A DNA stretch of 64,000 bases, from positions 3,968,001 through 4,032,000 of the forward strand of contig NC_067203.1 of assembly GCF_026262505.1 (NCBI RefSeq), in the 5' to 3' direction. Made by a program: the position numbers and the translations under genes. The notes below the pieces were generated by a model. It saw only the letters and a list, made by a program, of their open reading frames with translations, searched no databases and was not told the DNA's origin. This document shows positions 50,112 to 60,490 of this stretch, in pieces; position 1 is the first letter of the stretch; every line of letters starts with the position of its first letter. This stretch comes from Trichomonas vaginalis G3 (Eukaryota > Parabasalia > Trichomonadida > Trichomonadidae).

Positions 50112-50414
50112 ATTGGCTGTTAATTTTTCTTGAGAGTCCATATAAACATTGCTCATAAGCTGGTATAGAAGCCGTGTGCTAAATTTGGAGTCATTTATCT
50201 TTATACCTCCACAAGAAATTACTATTGCTTCTAAATTTCTATTATGAGGATAAGAATTTCGAATTGGAAACTTCTTTTGCATGATAGGCAATATTTTTGG
50301 AATATCTTCCTTGAAATGAATTATAATTCTGAATTTAACTGTTAAATGCGAGAACAATTCTTCTTCTAAAATATTCCAGTCTTTGGCAATTGCCCTATGC
50401 TTAATGAAGAACAA
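50112..50414 (-). pseudogene. host gene fragment cut near its 3' end by the Polinton
   Basis: About 101 codons of host frame (FSHLTVKFRIIIHFKED; NSYPHNRNLEAIVISCGG) run into the Polinton end. There is no ATG: a TAA stands directly upstream of the first codon at 50414, so this was already a truncated gene before the insertion. The pre-insertion stop would lie a few codons past the target site on the left flank. No family recognised. Confidence 0.5.
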
Positions 50415-50508
50415 TTATTTTTATAAAATATTTTTTTTCTCAAAATAAAGACAAAAAAAGAATAATAGATTTTGTTTATAAAAAAAGAAAAATAATAATA
50501 AATAAAAG

Positions 50509-53500
50509 TTAATCAAGAGATTGCCAACCATCATCATTAGTTTCCTTCCTCTTTATTGAACCGAATGTCTTAAGAGTTCTTGCTCTCTTCCTTGTTTCTA
50601 TCTTTGAAACTTGTTTCTCAGTTGACTGAACACATGTTTGTTTAGCTCTTTGTGATGAGCCCTTGAATGCTTCTTTAATTGCGGACTCATCAATCTTTCT
50701 AACATCTTGTACAGCATTAACTGCGCAAGAAACAATGTCCTTTCCACGCTGAACATCAGTACCAAAAGCAGAGATAACTTCGATGCAAATACTTGTTGCT
50801 GCGACAAGATTTTCGTGGTCGTTTTCAGTCAAACAAGAGATCGATAATCTCAAGAACTGAAGGAAGACAACAACATTTGTGATGTCGTTCAAACAATAGT
50901 CCTTCAGCGAACTAAATTTGTCGTTTGTTACGACTTTAGATCCGATTTCTTTGTCCTTCAAAATGATGTCGGCAAAGAAAACCATTCCGCCTGTCTTGAA
51001 CTGCTTCCATGCTAATTCAGAGCACTTTGTGGTCTCTACTTGTGAATCCTTAGTCAAAATTGCGCGTTTGGAAACATCAAGAACAAAATTCAAATGAGCG
51101 GTTTTGTCAATTTTTTCATAAACTTTATCTAAAACCTTTTGACAATTCTTAGGTGATTTGTCAAAGAAAACAGCGAAGAAAGCTGTTGCTTTATCATCTT
51201 CTATTGATGAATTAGTTAATTCATTCAACACTCTATCAATGATTTCATCGGACAGGCTGTCAACAGCTTCCAAAGGACCTTTCTTGACAAGATGAGCGAG
51301 GGATTCAAGTGAAAAAGTGCTTTTCAGAGCGAATTGGATCAAATGGGACCATGTTTCATCATTTCCTGGTTTGATGAGTCTAGAACAAGACAAAAGGAAA
51401 GAAGGCAATGCGAAAGAAAGCAGCTGTGATGACAACTGGTTCGCGTGATGAACAGCGGAGATTGCCTGATTTACTTGTTCTTCATTTATTTGATCTGAGT
51501 AATAAAGGAAAGCTGCAGCCAAAGATTCGAAAGCTGAAAGGATTCTCCATGATTCAGTGCATTTAGAAATCTCTTGGATGAAGAACTCGACTAAGTCATT
51601 GACTTTAATTATGTCGAGATTGAAGTAATGCTGCAACCAAACAAATGTTGTTGATAATTCTCTGTAGAAATTCTCGTAATCGAGTCTGAACTGAGAAATT
51701 TCTTTCCATTTAGGAGAATTACGCCATAATTGCATTGATCTTTTAATAATTTCACCAAAGTCTGGAACAAGTTTTTCTGAAAAATTGACAACTAATTTGA
51801 AGACATTTTCGTTTTGTCTTGCAATAGAACACAAATGGCTGGAAATATCGTAATAAGCAAATGTACGTTGTTTGCAAACTGTCAAACCGTTGATAAAACC
51901 GTTTAAAACCGTCATGAATTCCTCAGGTCTATTCTTCAAGTTTTCGTAGTGGAAAGAGAGGAATTTGATCAAGAACGGACCAGAGAGACTCAAATCAGAC
52001 TGGAAACCAAATCTGACAGCGATAGCAAATTGTGAATCATATAATTCCAACAATCTTGAGCCATCATCTGTTATAACTGACTCGAAATGAACAATTATCA
52101 AATGCATCAACTGGAATGATAATTGTACTAACTCTTTCTTTCCTGTTTCAATAGCTCTAGTAACAGAAGTCATCAAATCATCAAGGTTTTCTGTTAACAA
52201 GGGTCTGCTCTTTGATAAAACAGGGAGAATGGTTTTTGCAACAGCCAAAGCGCAATTTTTCACTAAATAATCAGCTTCGATTGTTGCATCTCCTGTGTTC
52301 GGAATAGCCGAAGCACTTAATATTGTTTTAATTTGTCTTATCCATGCTGTCAATTTGGCTCTGACTTGTTCGTCATCTTCTTTTCCTTGTGCTCCTTCTG
52401 CGAAGACATTCGCAACAGCATTTACGAATTGGTCGGCTCTTTTATCACTCGATCTCTGCAACAAAATCAAAAATTTAGGAACTAAATCGAAGAAATCAGG
52501 ATCATTAGGAGAAGGAACTTTCAACATATCTGCGAAAGCACCGCAAGCAGCCAATTGTAAAGGAATTGATGCTCCAAGATGGGAAGGAAAAACAATTGGT
52601 TCAGGATCAATTAAATCTCTTGCGAAAGCGAAAACAGGTCTTAATATTCTAAACATAATTTGCATAGAGAAAGGAATCTTAATTTGTCTGAATGCCTGAA
52701 TGATCAATCTCAAAACAGGAATTACAGCTGCTTTAGATTCTTGTATTTCAGGAGAAATAATAGGTAGAATGTTCTGGAAACATAAACTCAAATAATACAA
52801 ATTAAATGGTTTGAGAATATTCTCAGAGTTAAGGATTTGTATAATTGCTTGGAGTTGTATATCAGTTACTTTCATTGCAGACAAAATAACTGAATGGCAA
52901 GAATACAAAACAGATAATGCATGGAGTGCGTATGGTGTTGCATTTGTATTCTTGGCAATGTCATTGAGTTCATGCATCAATGAAGAAATCAAATTTTCAT
53001 CTAAAGAAGCATGTGCAATTATCGCTGAATAAATCAAACATTTCGAACGATTTCTTTGCTTCTTTATATAGTTAATTGTTTGATTAATTGCATCAATGTC
53101 GTCTTTAACCCATATACCAATAACTTCGGCTGTTATCTGTTGCTGTATCAAATCAGCATTATCGTTCATTTGATCGATCAAACTGACATGTAAACCACTT
53201 GGCAAAAGATCTCTTGTTTTCGGATCCAAAACGATACTTAACAAAAGGTTGTGGCCCATCAAAGCATTGTCGTATGAATGGAGCAGTCTGTTGACTAATA
53301 CATCAACGGCTTTAGGTTCAAGAGCTGCTACGAGATTTGAGAAATTCTCAATTGTGTAGTAATTGAAAGGTGGAGCGGAAATTTTGTCAAAAATGATCTC
53401 GTAATTGTATTGTTTGAATGTCAATGGCTGGAGGAGATCAACTGATGAAGGCATTGGACATTTGATACGTTCTCTGGAGTATTCTGATGAAGGAACACTC

Positions 53501-55212
53501 TTAAGAATCGGCTCCAAAAGAATCAGAACAATTGATGTCAATTCAGGAGTTTTTGGAATGATCTTTGGTCCGGCCAAGAATACGGCCAATCTACTTGTCT
53601 GGCATTGTAAACAGTATTGGTCCATCAATAATTGGAGAATACGTGGTCCTTGTTCATAATCTGAGTGCTGAACAAGGAAAAGTGCCATCACAAGACCAAG
53701 ATTCTTTATTCTCTTGGACTTTGCGTCTCCTATTGAAATCTGTTGGTCGAAATAGGAGATGAAGTTGTCTAATGCGTTTGCAACTAACTCGTGAGGGACA
53801 AGACAACGTGGTAATACGGTCATTACTGAAAAGGCAGCCCAGAACTGGATATCGAAGATGTCTGTAAGAACTAAAGCGCAATTTAGGAAATCTCCGATAT
53901 GAGCTGCGAGTTCATCAGCCCATTTCATACGTTGCTTGGATGCACCGAGTATGTATGTTGCAATGGTGGCCATTCCTTGGAAGTCGTTGTCGGCATTTGG
54001 ATTATTATCCGGAGGTTTTGCAAGATAAAGGGTCGCTGTCTCGAGATAAAGACGGGCATGCTCTGGATGTGTGTTGCAGAGGTTGGCATAGTACGAAGCT
54101 GCTGTTCTTCTCGCACTTGAATTTCCTCCTTGTGTTAATTGAAGAGCAAGTGCAGCTATTTCTCTTGTACTCGTGTAATCGCACTGCAAAGCTCTTAAAA
54201 GAAGCAGTTGGGCTGCTGTAGGAGGCTGTTCTTTGGCAACAGATGTAAATAATTCTTTTCTGACATCAGTTCCGAAAAGTGACATGAGCTGGACAACTTC
54301 GCTTGGCATTGTCTTGCGAACGTAGTTGAAAAGAAGTGGTAAATTCTTATGAACGGTCTGAGGAGGTAAAAGATCGAGGAAATGCTGTAAAACCATTGGA
54401 AAATTCGACTTGAAAGCTGTAAGAACACTGAAAGCTTCTTCAAATAATGACTTATCGCCTGTCTGTCCGCCTTTCTTTGAGATACTGAAATCAGATGCTT
54501 GTTCTGGACCATTTCCTTTAAGAGAGAATGGTAAGTATGCGATTTGAGCAACAAGGAAGCATGCCTCGTCTGTAACAAATGTAGATGTGGCATTCTTTAT
54601 GATTGTAAACGCAATGTGAATGAATTTTTGAGTTGATACTGCGCCTGTAGCTAATAATGCAATGAATAAACGAATTGCGGAGAGTTGGAATGTCTCATTT
54701 GAGTTGACAAAGTGCTTAGCCGTAATATTAAAGGCTTCTTCAGCATTTGCTTTAAGACCATTCTTATCTACTCTGTAGCAAGCTGCGATTGCCATAAGGC
54801 ATGGGTAATTAATCTTTGGAATAAGTGGAATAAGTTTTTGAACTAAGCCAGGAAGCATAGATTTGATTGTATGTCCAAGCTTGTCGATGACTAGACTGAT
54901 ACCTATGACATTTGCACTATTTGGTTTCTTAGTTACCATAGTGATTAAATCCCATAATTTTGGTGATGATTGAGTATCGTAAATTTTGATTAAACACTTG
55001 GCAATTCTGTTAGCACATTGCATAGAGAGCTCGCCTTTGTTGATGTTGAATAATGGAAGTAGTGCTTTCTCTAAGGTTTGTCCTAATTCATCGGATAACT
55101 TCTCAGGGAAATTTTTTTCGAAATCTAAAAGGAGATTGCAAATGATCTGCTCTGCTGGTACTAAACGCTTCTGTTTAGCAATCTTTTCTAGGTTTCCAAC
55201 AAGAGCATCCAT
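50509..55212 (-). CDS. large HEAT/ARM-repeat protein, possibly HEATR5/Laa1-like
   Basis: 1,567 codons, almost entirely alpha-helical repeats of the HEAT/armadillo type across the whole length, ending in a basic tail (TRKRARTLKTFGSIKRKE) that could be a nuclear-localisation-like or membrane-binding patch. The layout of the first 350 residues (helical pairs, then a GNGPEQASDFSISKKGG loop) and the extreme length recall HEATR5/Laa1, a cofactor of clathrin adaptor AP-1. An importin-like or condensin-like scaffold is the main alternative. No transmembrane or enzymatic motif is visible. The start is the ATG at 55212. Real conserved gene, subfamily uncertain. Confidence 0.8.
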   Translation of the reverse strand: MDALVGNLEKIAKQKRLVPAEQIICNLLLDFEKNFPEKLSDELGQTLEKALLPLFNINKGELSMQCANRIAKCLIKIYDTQSSPKLWDLITMVTKKPNSANVIGISLVIDKLGHTIKSMLPGLVQKLIPLIPKINYPCLMAIAACYRVDKNGLKANAEEAFNITAKHFVNSNETFQLSAIRLFIALLATGAVSTQKFIHIAFTIIKNATSTFVTDEACFLVAQIAYLPFSLKGNGPEQASDFSISKKGGQTGDKSLFEEAFSVLTAFKSNFPMVLQHFLDLLPPQTVHKNLPLLFNYVRKTMPSEVVQLMSLFGTDVRKELFTSVAKEQPPTAAQLLLLRALQCDYTSTREIAALALQLTQGGNSSARRTAASYYANLCNTHPEHARLYLETATLYLAKPPDNNPNADNDFQGMATIATYILGASKQRMKWADELAAHIGDFLNCALVLTDIFDIQFWAAFSVMTVLPRCLVPHELVANALDNFISYFDQQISIGDAKSKRIKNLGLVMALFLVQHSDYEQGPRILQLLMDQYCLQCQTSRLAVFLAGPKIIPKTPELTSIVLILLEPILKSVPSSEYSRERIKCPMPSSVDLLQPLTFKQYNYEIIFDKISAPPFNYYTIENFSNLVAALEPKAVDVLVNRLLHSYDNALMGHNLLLSIVLDPKTRDLLPSGLHVSLIDQMNDNADLIQQQITAEVIGIWVKDDIDAINQTINYIKKQRNRSKCLIYSAIIAHASLDENLISSLMHELNDIAKNTNATPYALHALSVLYSCHSVILSAMKVTDIQLQAIIQILNSENILKPFNLYYLSLCFQNILPIISPEIQESKAAVIPVLRLIIQAFRQIKIPFSMQIMFRILRPVFAFARDLIDPEPIVFPSHLGASIPLQLAACGAFADMLKVPSPNDPDFFDLVPKFLILLQRSSDKRADQFVNAVANVFAEGAQGKEDDEQVRAKLTAWIRQIKTILSASAIPNTGDATIEADYLVKNCALAVAKTILPVLSKSRPLLTENLDDLMTSVTRAIETGKKELVQLSFQLMHLIIVHFESVITDDGSRLLELYDSQFAIAVRFGFQSDLSLSGPFLIKFLSFHYENLKNRPEEFMTVLNGFINGLTVCKQRTFAYYDISSHLCSIARQNENVFKLVVNFSEKLVPDFGEIIKRSMQLWRNSPKWKEISQFRLDYENFYRELSTTFVWLQHYFNLDIIKVNDLVEFFIQEISKCTESWRILSAFESLAAAFLYYSDQINEEQVNQAISAVHHANQLSSQLLSFALPSFLLSCSRLIKPGNDETWSHLIQFALKSTFSLESLAHLVKKGPLEAVDSLSDEIIDRVLNELTNSSIEDDKATAFFAVFFDKSPKNCQKVLDKVYEKIDKTAHLNFVLDVSKRAILTKDSQVETTKCSELAWKQFKTGGMVFFADIILKDKEIGSKVVTNDKFSSLKDYCLNDITNVVVFLQFLRLSISCLTENDHENLVAATSICIEVISAFGTDVQRGKDIVSCAVNAVQDVRKIDESAIKEAFKGSSQRAKQTCVQSTEKQVSKIETRKRARTLKTFGSIKRKETNDDGWQSLD

Positions 55213-55527
55213 TCTAAAAAAAATTTTTGAGACTAAATTTATGCGATAACGATCATTTATAATTCAAAATAAATATTTCCGCTGCCACAACGAAGCCATA
55301 GTAATGATTGTAATTAAAAGAAAGAAGAGGAATTCACAAATGCGCAACCTTTATCAGTCCGAAAGTCAAAATCAAATTTGGAAAATATCTTTTGCATGGA
55401 ACATTTAAATATAATATGCACTAACATTGTACGTACTATCATTTTATTATATTCGATGTAGTTAATTTGGAAAAAGAATATGTTTTAATGATTCATATTA
55501 TATTTTTACATTTTCAAAATAGAATAA
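55213..55527. other. spacer between HEAT-repeat gene and CDC23
   Basis: 315 bp AT-rich spacer between two minus-strand genes, containing the HEAT gene's upstream region and the CDC23 3' end. No repeat or RNA gene seen. Confidence 0.35.
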
Positions 55528-57117
55528 TTAAGCTTTGTTGAGAGCATTAATATCTTTCATAAGAGTCTTTCCATCCTGTGCCATACTCGGATCTTGAAGC
55601 ATCATGTTTGCATAAATATTTGCTTTATCAATTTTCTTCTTCGCGAGATAATAGTTTGCAAGGAATGAAACTGCTTCTCTTTCGTTATCAACTCTTTCAC
55701 TATCCTCTCTTGCATCAATGACATTCTTCTTTCCAACGAATGTCTCGAAACAAAATGCGGCTTTATCATCTTCATTTGTTTCCTTATACAGTTTACCAAG
55801 TTTGTAAATTGCTGTTCCTTCACTATCTGTGTTGCAAACAGCTCTTTGGTAGCATTTAATGGCGTTTTCGTATTGTAGTAATTCTTCATAACATTCTCCT
55901 AATGCCATCCAAAGCCTTGAGTCTGATGGATTGACTGTCAAAGCCTTTCTATAGAAGAGAATCGCGTGGAATGGCATACGTGATAATTCGAACGCGCGGC
56001 CAAGACCATATAGAGCTCTGAAGTCACGTGGGTTGGATTCGAAGGCCTTGATGTAGGCAGCTGTAGCTGCTGATGAGTTCTGAAGCTCAATATATTCATG
56101 ACCGATCAATGTCCATGCAAAACTGAAGTCAGAATCAAATCTCAAGCACATTGCGAATTGTTCAATGGCATCTTCATGGCGGCCGCTGAGAGCGAAGAAG
56201 TTACCAAGAACTGTAAGTGTTTCTGGCCTGAACTTATCAATTTGAACTAATTTTTGGGCTAATTCTGATAATGCAGCCAAATCTTCTTTGACAAATAGTA
56301 AATGTGAGAATAATTCTAATGATTCGAGTCTGAGAGGATATTTATTACGAAGTTCAGCAAATAACAGTGCTGATTGCTCGAAATTCCTTCCATAATAATG
56401 AATTGAAGCTTCAAGAGCAATAACAGGAGCCACTCTTGGTAAATTGAGTTTTGCAAAGAGTGCTGATGCATCTTCCATTTGAAGCTGAGATTTTAATTCT
56501 ATCTTGAAAATTTCCGAGGTAATATGAGCTGGAAGCTGAGAAAGCGCATTTCCGATAACATTATTATCGAATCTTATTAATATATTTATCAAAAGTTTCC
56601 ATCCACTATGATTAAGTGGAAATTGATTTAATGATTGAATTAAGTATTTAAGAGCTTCTTCGAATTTTCCTGATTTTGTGAGCATGAGAGCAAATATGTA
56701 TAAATTGAGTGCGTCGAAATTGCTAACATATGGTCTTGCTTCATTAACTATTAGATCATAAGCTTCAAACATGTTTTTTGTTGAGACAGCAAGATCACCG
56801 ATGAATGTTGAATCATCAGGAATGCTTTGTTGTAACTGCCTTTGTGTGTCAAGTAACTTTGATAAGAAATAAATTGTTTGAGACTTCTGATCTGTTTCAT
56901 TCTGCAATAAGAACTGAACACGCTTGAATTCTCCATTTCTAAAAAGTGTCTTTGCGAATGATACTTTGATATTATCAGGTGGAATTGAAAAATTGATTTC
57001 AGGTGCAAGCTCAATTAAGAACTCAAGAACCCATGATGAGCTTTGGGTCATGCAACGAGACTCAAGTTCGATATAAGCATTAGCAAATTCCTCCGCTTTA
57101 ATCTCGTAATTTTTCAT
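55528..57117 (-). CDS. CDC23: anaphase-promoting complex subunit 8 (CDC23)
   Basis: 529 codons with an N-terminal APC8-type helical region and about nine TPR repeats from 130 to 490. Signature runs match CDC23/APC8 closely: SHLLFVKEDLAALSELAQK, IDKFRPETLTVLGNFFAL, AWTLIGHEYIELQNSSAA, NPRDFRALYGLGRAFEL, MPFHAILFYRKA and DSRLWMALGECYE. The protein is a TPR lobe scaffold subunit of the APC/C ubiquitin ligase, which triggers sister separation and mitotic exit by ubiquitinating cyclins and securin. Length is normal for the family. The ATG at 57117 is the only sensible start. Confidence 0.95.
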   Translation of the reverse strand: MKNYEIKAEEFANAYIELESRCMTQSSSWVLEFLIELAPEINFSIPPDNIKVSFAKTLFRNGEFKRVQFLLQNETDQKSQTIYFLSKLLDTQRQLQQSIPDDSTFIGDLAVSTKNMFEAYDLIVNEARPYVSNFDALNLYIFALMLTKSGKFEEALKYLIQSLNQFPLNHSGWKLLINILIRFDNNVIGNALSQLPAHITSEIFKIELKSQLQMEDASALFAKLNLPRVAPVIALEASIHYYGRNFEQSALLFAELRNKYPLRLESLELFSHLLFVKEDLAALSELAQKLVQIDKFRPETLTVLGNFFALSGRHEDAIEQFAMCLRFDSDFSFAWTLIGHEYIELQNSSAATAAYIKAFESNPRDFRALYGLGRAFELSRMPFHAILFYRKALTVNPSDSRLWMALGECYEELLQYENAIKCYQRAVCNTDSEGTAIYKLGKLYKETNEDDKAAFCFETFVGKKNVIDAREDSERVDNEREAVSFLANYYLAKKKIDKANIYANMMLQDPSMAQDGKTLMKDINALNKA

Positions 57118-57663
57118 TTTCTAAAAATGCACGTTTAAAAAATAACTTTGTGTTCAAATTCTATCACCAAAATTAGTATATATCTTTGAAACAATATAAA
57201 ATTTCAAAATAAATAGCATTTTAAACCATATTTTCTCTAATTAAACAAGCTATCTGCTATTTTATAACAAATTTGAATCCATTATTCTATTAATCTTAAC
57301 GAACATTTATTGACGCTAGCAGCGTCAAATTTCCGAGCACTTTTTGGATCTATACACTCCGCATGATTATACAATTAAATACGGATCAGAATAATTGTGT
57401 TATGAAATTATTTTTGTTTTCATATTTATCATTGTTTTATTATATTGTCTTTCTTTTCTTGATTATTATCATTGCTTTATGATATCCTCTTTCTAATAGT
57501 ATTTTTAGAACAGAACAAAATTTAAGGGTGCCGGTTGTCAAAAATTTGAATTAAAGTCAGATGGGCGTAAGTTCAACCTTAAAGTCTCATCACTTTTTTC
57601 AATGCTCGATTTTTAAAAGCAGTTTAAAAATGGAGCTTATATTGAAATAGTGTAGAGACTAAG

Positions 57664-57728
57664 AATTACCACAGACTATTTCAGAGGATTGAGTGTCAAC
57701 TCAATCCTCTGAAAAGTCTGAGGTAATT
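57664..57728. repeat. long hairpin palindrome (family member 2)
   Basis: Arms of about 30 bp: AATTACC-CAGACTATTTCAGAG on the left and CTCTGAAAAGTCTG-GGTAATT on the right. The core GACTATTTCAGAG(A/G)ATTGA is shared with the hairpin at 7,401-7,472, so the two belong to one dispersed family. Confidence 0.85.
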
Positions 57729-57776
57729 CGAAAAATTATCAAACACACAATTATTTTTGATTCATTAGTATGATAA

Positions 57777-57838
57777 TTACACTTTTATTACATTTTTAAC
57801 AGGCTTCACGCCTGTATAAAAACGTAACAAAAGTGTAA
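57777..57838. repeat. long hairpin palindrome
   Basis: Arms TTACACTTTT-TTAC-TTTTT and AAAAA-GTAA-AAAAGTGTAA around a GC-rich inner stem AACAGGC-TTCAC-GCCTGT. About 28 bp arms with a few mismatches. Confidence 0.8.
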
Positions 57839-58121
57839 AAAAAAAGAATTTTAGAGTTGGAGAAGATGATTGCAATTTATTGATATGATTCAATAAATAT
57901 AAGTTAATCATCTTGTATAATTACAATGCAGAAAAATCATTAATTATATGATTGCAAGGCAGAAAAATTTCAAATTTGTTCAAGCTTGCATTCTGGGCAC
58001 TTACGTAACACCAGATCTTGCCACTATAGCATATGAAGTCAGCAAATCCATGGCTATTTATAACTTAAGTATATGAGCTTGGCCGATTTAAGTTTAAAAC
58101 GTTTTACTTTACTCAGTTTTG

Positions 58122-58127
58122 TCACTT
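58122..58127 (+). promoter_or_regulatory. initiator element of PSMD13
   Basis: TCACTT, the trichomonad initiator consensus TCA-Y-(T/A), 21 bases before the ATG at 58143. It decides the start: the frame is open upstream via a TTG, but transcription beginning here makes 58143 the first usable ATG. Confidence 0.7.
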
Positions 58128-58142
58128 TTTCTCTCTAAAAAA

Positions 58143-59243
58143 ATGCAAGTTTTTCAAGAAATTATTAGCCTGAATCCAGATTTCTTTGAAAAACTTGTTA
58201 ATGATATATTAGACCATGCATACTCTAAACGTTGGTTTGAGTTAGGAAGTTGTATTGTTGACTTATTTTCGTCAGACGCAATAGTAGGCGAAAGACTAAA
58301 TATTTACAATAATTTTGTCAAAAACTACATTACCCATCTTAACCAATTACATCTTACCAAATCAATTATACTTGCTGCCCGAGATTTAACTTCGCCTCTA
58401 AAATGTTTAGAATTTCTCAAAGAAAATAAAAAATTGATTACCAAAAGACAATTTTCAGTTATAATTGATTTACAAATGGTAAATTTAATGTCACAAAATG
58501 GACTCTTCGAAGAGGCCATTCAATTATTAGCAGAAGCAGGTGATGATATTTCTGAAACATCACCTATTTCAGTCAGAATAGAATACTGCAGAACTAGATG
58601 TGAGCTAGACAAAGCCAGAAGCGATTATAATTCACTTTATATTGATTATTTTTATTATTTATCAACATCATCAAAATCCGAAGGCCTATTAATTGCATAC
58701 GATATGTGCATTGCAGCACTCCTTGCAACAGACGTGATTTCATTTCAAGAATTAGCTTCTCATCCGATTTTAAATTCTCTTAAAGCTACAGATAACGAAT
58801 GGATCAGAAATTTAATCATCTTGATAGATACAGGCGAGCCATCAATTTTAAAAACTTTCGAAAAAGAATATAAACAGAAAATTTTATCAAATCGATTTTT
58901 AGCTCCTTACATACAAATGATAGAAGATAAGATAGTCATGTCGATATTCTATACTCTTGTATTTAAGAAACCATTTAAAAATAGAAAAATACAATTTTCT
59001 GAAATTAGTGAAGCTTGTCAGATACCAATCGAGAAAGTTGAGTACCTAGTCCTTAAAGCGTTCGCCCACGATATCATTAAGGGCTATATTGATGAAATTG
59101 ATCAAATTGTCGTAGTAATATGGTGCAAACCAAGAGCTTTAAGTATTGATCGCTTGAAACACCTTAAGAACGAAATAGATAACTGGCGTGAAGTCGTTAA
59201 CAGAATTAGAACAAAAGGATTGAAAAATGCCGACCAAATTTAA
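58143..59243 (+). CDS. PSMD13: 26S proteasome lid subunit Rpn9/PSMD13
   Basis: 366 codons from the ATG behind the initiator. The N-terminal two thirds are TPR-like helices; the C-terminal third is a PCI domain. Matches to Rpn9 are clear: AYDMCIAALLATDVISFQELASHPIL, then KIVMSIFYTLVFKKPFKNRKIQF with ISEACQI, VEYLVLKAFAHDIIKGYIDEIDQIVVV and CKPRALSIDRLKHLKNEIDNW. Rpn9 is a structural member of the 19S lid that helps seat Rpn10 and hold the Rpn11 deubiquitinase unit. Length is close to the family norm (about 375-390). Single clean gene. Confidence 0.93.
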   Translation: MQVFQEIISLNPDFFEKLVNDILDHAYSKRWFELGSCIVDLFSSDAIVGERLNIYNNFVKNYITHLNQLHLTKSIILAARDLTSPLKCLEFLKENKKLITKRQFSVIIDLQMVNLMSQNGLFEEAIQLLAEAGDDISETSPISVRIEYCRTRCELDKARSDYNSLYIDYFYYLSTSSKSEGLLIAYDMCIAALLATDVISFQELASHPILNSLKATDNEWIRNLIILIDTGEPSILKTFEKEYKQKILSNRFLAPYIQMIEDKIVMSIFYTLVFKKPFKNRKIQFSEISEACQIPIEKVEYLVLKAFAHDIIKGYIDEIDQIVVVIWCKPRALSIDRLKHLKNEIDNWREVVNRIRTKGLKNADQI

Positions 59244-59354
59244 TTTTTTGTATTGAATAAATACTTTGTTTGTTTTTGTTTTTTGAAAATTCTAGAAATA
59301 TTTCATTAGAAAACAACTTATAGACTTTTATTATAATATAATAACACAAATTAA

Positions 59355-59828
59355 TTAAAATGGTTCGAAACCAAGTAAATTCATAGGTGTATTACGAATA
59401 GCACCGTATATACCACCTGCAATTCCTCCAAATAATGTTGGCTTTAGCTTTTTGTTGCCAAAATAATATCCGCAAGCAGCTCCTGCAGTAGCGCCTGATA
59501 CAATGCATATAGGTTGTGTTGGATTCTTATATCCGAATGATTTTGTTAATGTATAATTGACTGCAAAATCAATTCCTGAAAACATGCCAAAAACAGGGAT
59601 AGCAAGGCCAAGATCTTCTTTAACTGATTTAATATTTCTCATGGCAAAACCTGATGCAGCGGCTGTTAACAGTGTACTTGTTCCTAAAGTAATTCCAACG
59701 GATTTTGTTAATTTAAATGGAAATTCCTTTACTATATCTATCTTAGGTCTTATTTCGTAATTCTTTTCATCGAGTAATTGAATTTTAATGAGTACTTCAA
59801 GCTGTTCTTTTGTTAAAGCTTTGGCCAT
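59355..59828 (-). CDS. Tim17/Tim22/Tim23-family membrane protein
   Basis: 157 codons. After a soluble start of about 40 residues come four hydrophobic, Gly/Ala-rich segments (about 42-62, 72-92, 104-120, 130-146). The core GMFSGIDFAVNYTLTKSFGYKNP then TQPICIVSGATAGAACGYYF and LFGGIAGGIYGA follows the Tim17/22/23 (PRAT) pattern: G-x-F-x-G-x-(D/E), a Lys/Asn turn, a Gly-x3-Gly helix and a final GG-x-x-G. In an organism with hydrogenosomes rather than respiring mitochondria, it would be part of the inner-membrane import or permeability machinery. Which Tim class it is cannot be told by eye. Confidence 0.65.
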   Translation of the reverse strand: MAKALTKEQLEVLIKIQLLDEKNYEIRPKIDIVKEFPFKLTKSVGITLGTSTLLTAAASGFAMRNIKSVKEDLGLAIPVFGMFSGIDFAVNYTLTKSFGYKNPTQPICIVSGATAGAACGYYFGNKKLKPTLFGGIAGGIYGAIRNTPMNLLGFEPF

Positions 59829-60490
59829 TGAAAAATGATTTTTTATTTTTTTTTAGGTCCAATAGGTTGATAAGATCATCATACCTATATTTCATCTGCA
59901 TTACAAGCATATATCCTTATGGATCCTGAGATATTTGTATCCAAAAGTTAAAGTGCTTTTATGTCTAACCTAAATTGAATCTAATAATCATTCCTTTATT
60001 TTTGCTTCTTTCCTTCATGCTCTATATTTATAACCAAATATGTTGTTGTGCGAAAATTGTCTCTATTATATCACTGTTTATACTTTCCATTGGAACAATT
60101 ATGATTGCAAATTTTTATCTCATATTTCAACGATTGTGTTGAACTATATTGGAAGAATGACCTTAACTCGAGCTTCTCATAGATTCAATAGGATAAATTA
60201 AATTTGAAAATTTCGATGTATTGAATTTTTTTTCTTATCACCAACATGGATGAATATAGTTATATCTGTTGAACATAATGATAGTTTAGAAATTGCATGT
60301 GTGATAATAAGAATATTCGTCCCCATTACATCCAGAAATGTAGTAACTGCTACGAATAAGTGAAAATACAATGTGTGATTAGAATATCTACAGTTGCAAA
60401 TCGGAATTTTGTTTGCTCAAAAAAAGATTACAAAAAATTTATACAAAGGTTAGTATTTGGGATGCGAAATGCAAAGATCATATCTAGCGC
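59829..60490. other. intergenic spacer left of transposon
   Basis: AT-rich, no gene seen. It contains the upstream region of the Tim-like gene and ends at the CTAGCGC target duplication of the element to the right. Confidence 0.4.

Larger units (their letters stand above)
57118..58121. other. 1 kb intergenic spacer with two hairpins
   Basis: No gene. Two long hairpins lie at 57,664-57,728 and 57,777-57,838. Near 57,560 the word GGCGTAAGTTCA recurs from the end of the element at 27,788, hinting at a decayed relative. The remainder is AT-rich. Confidence 0.45.
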
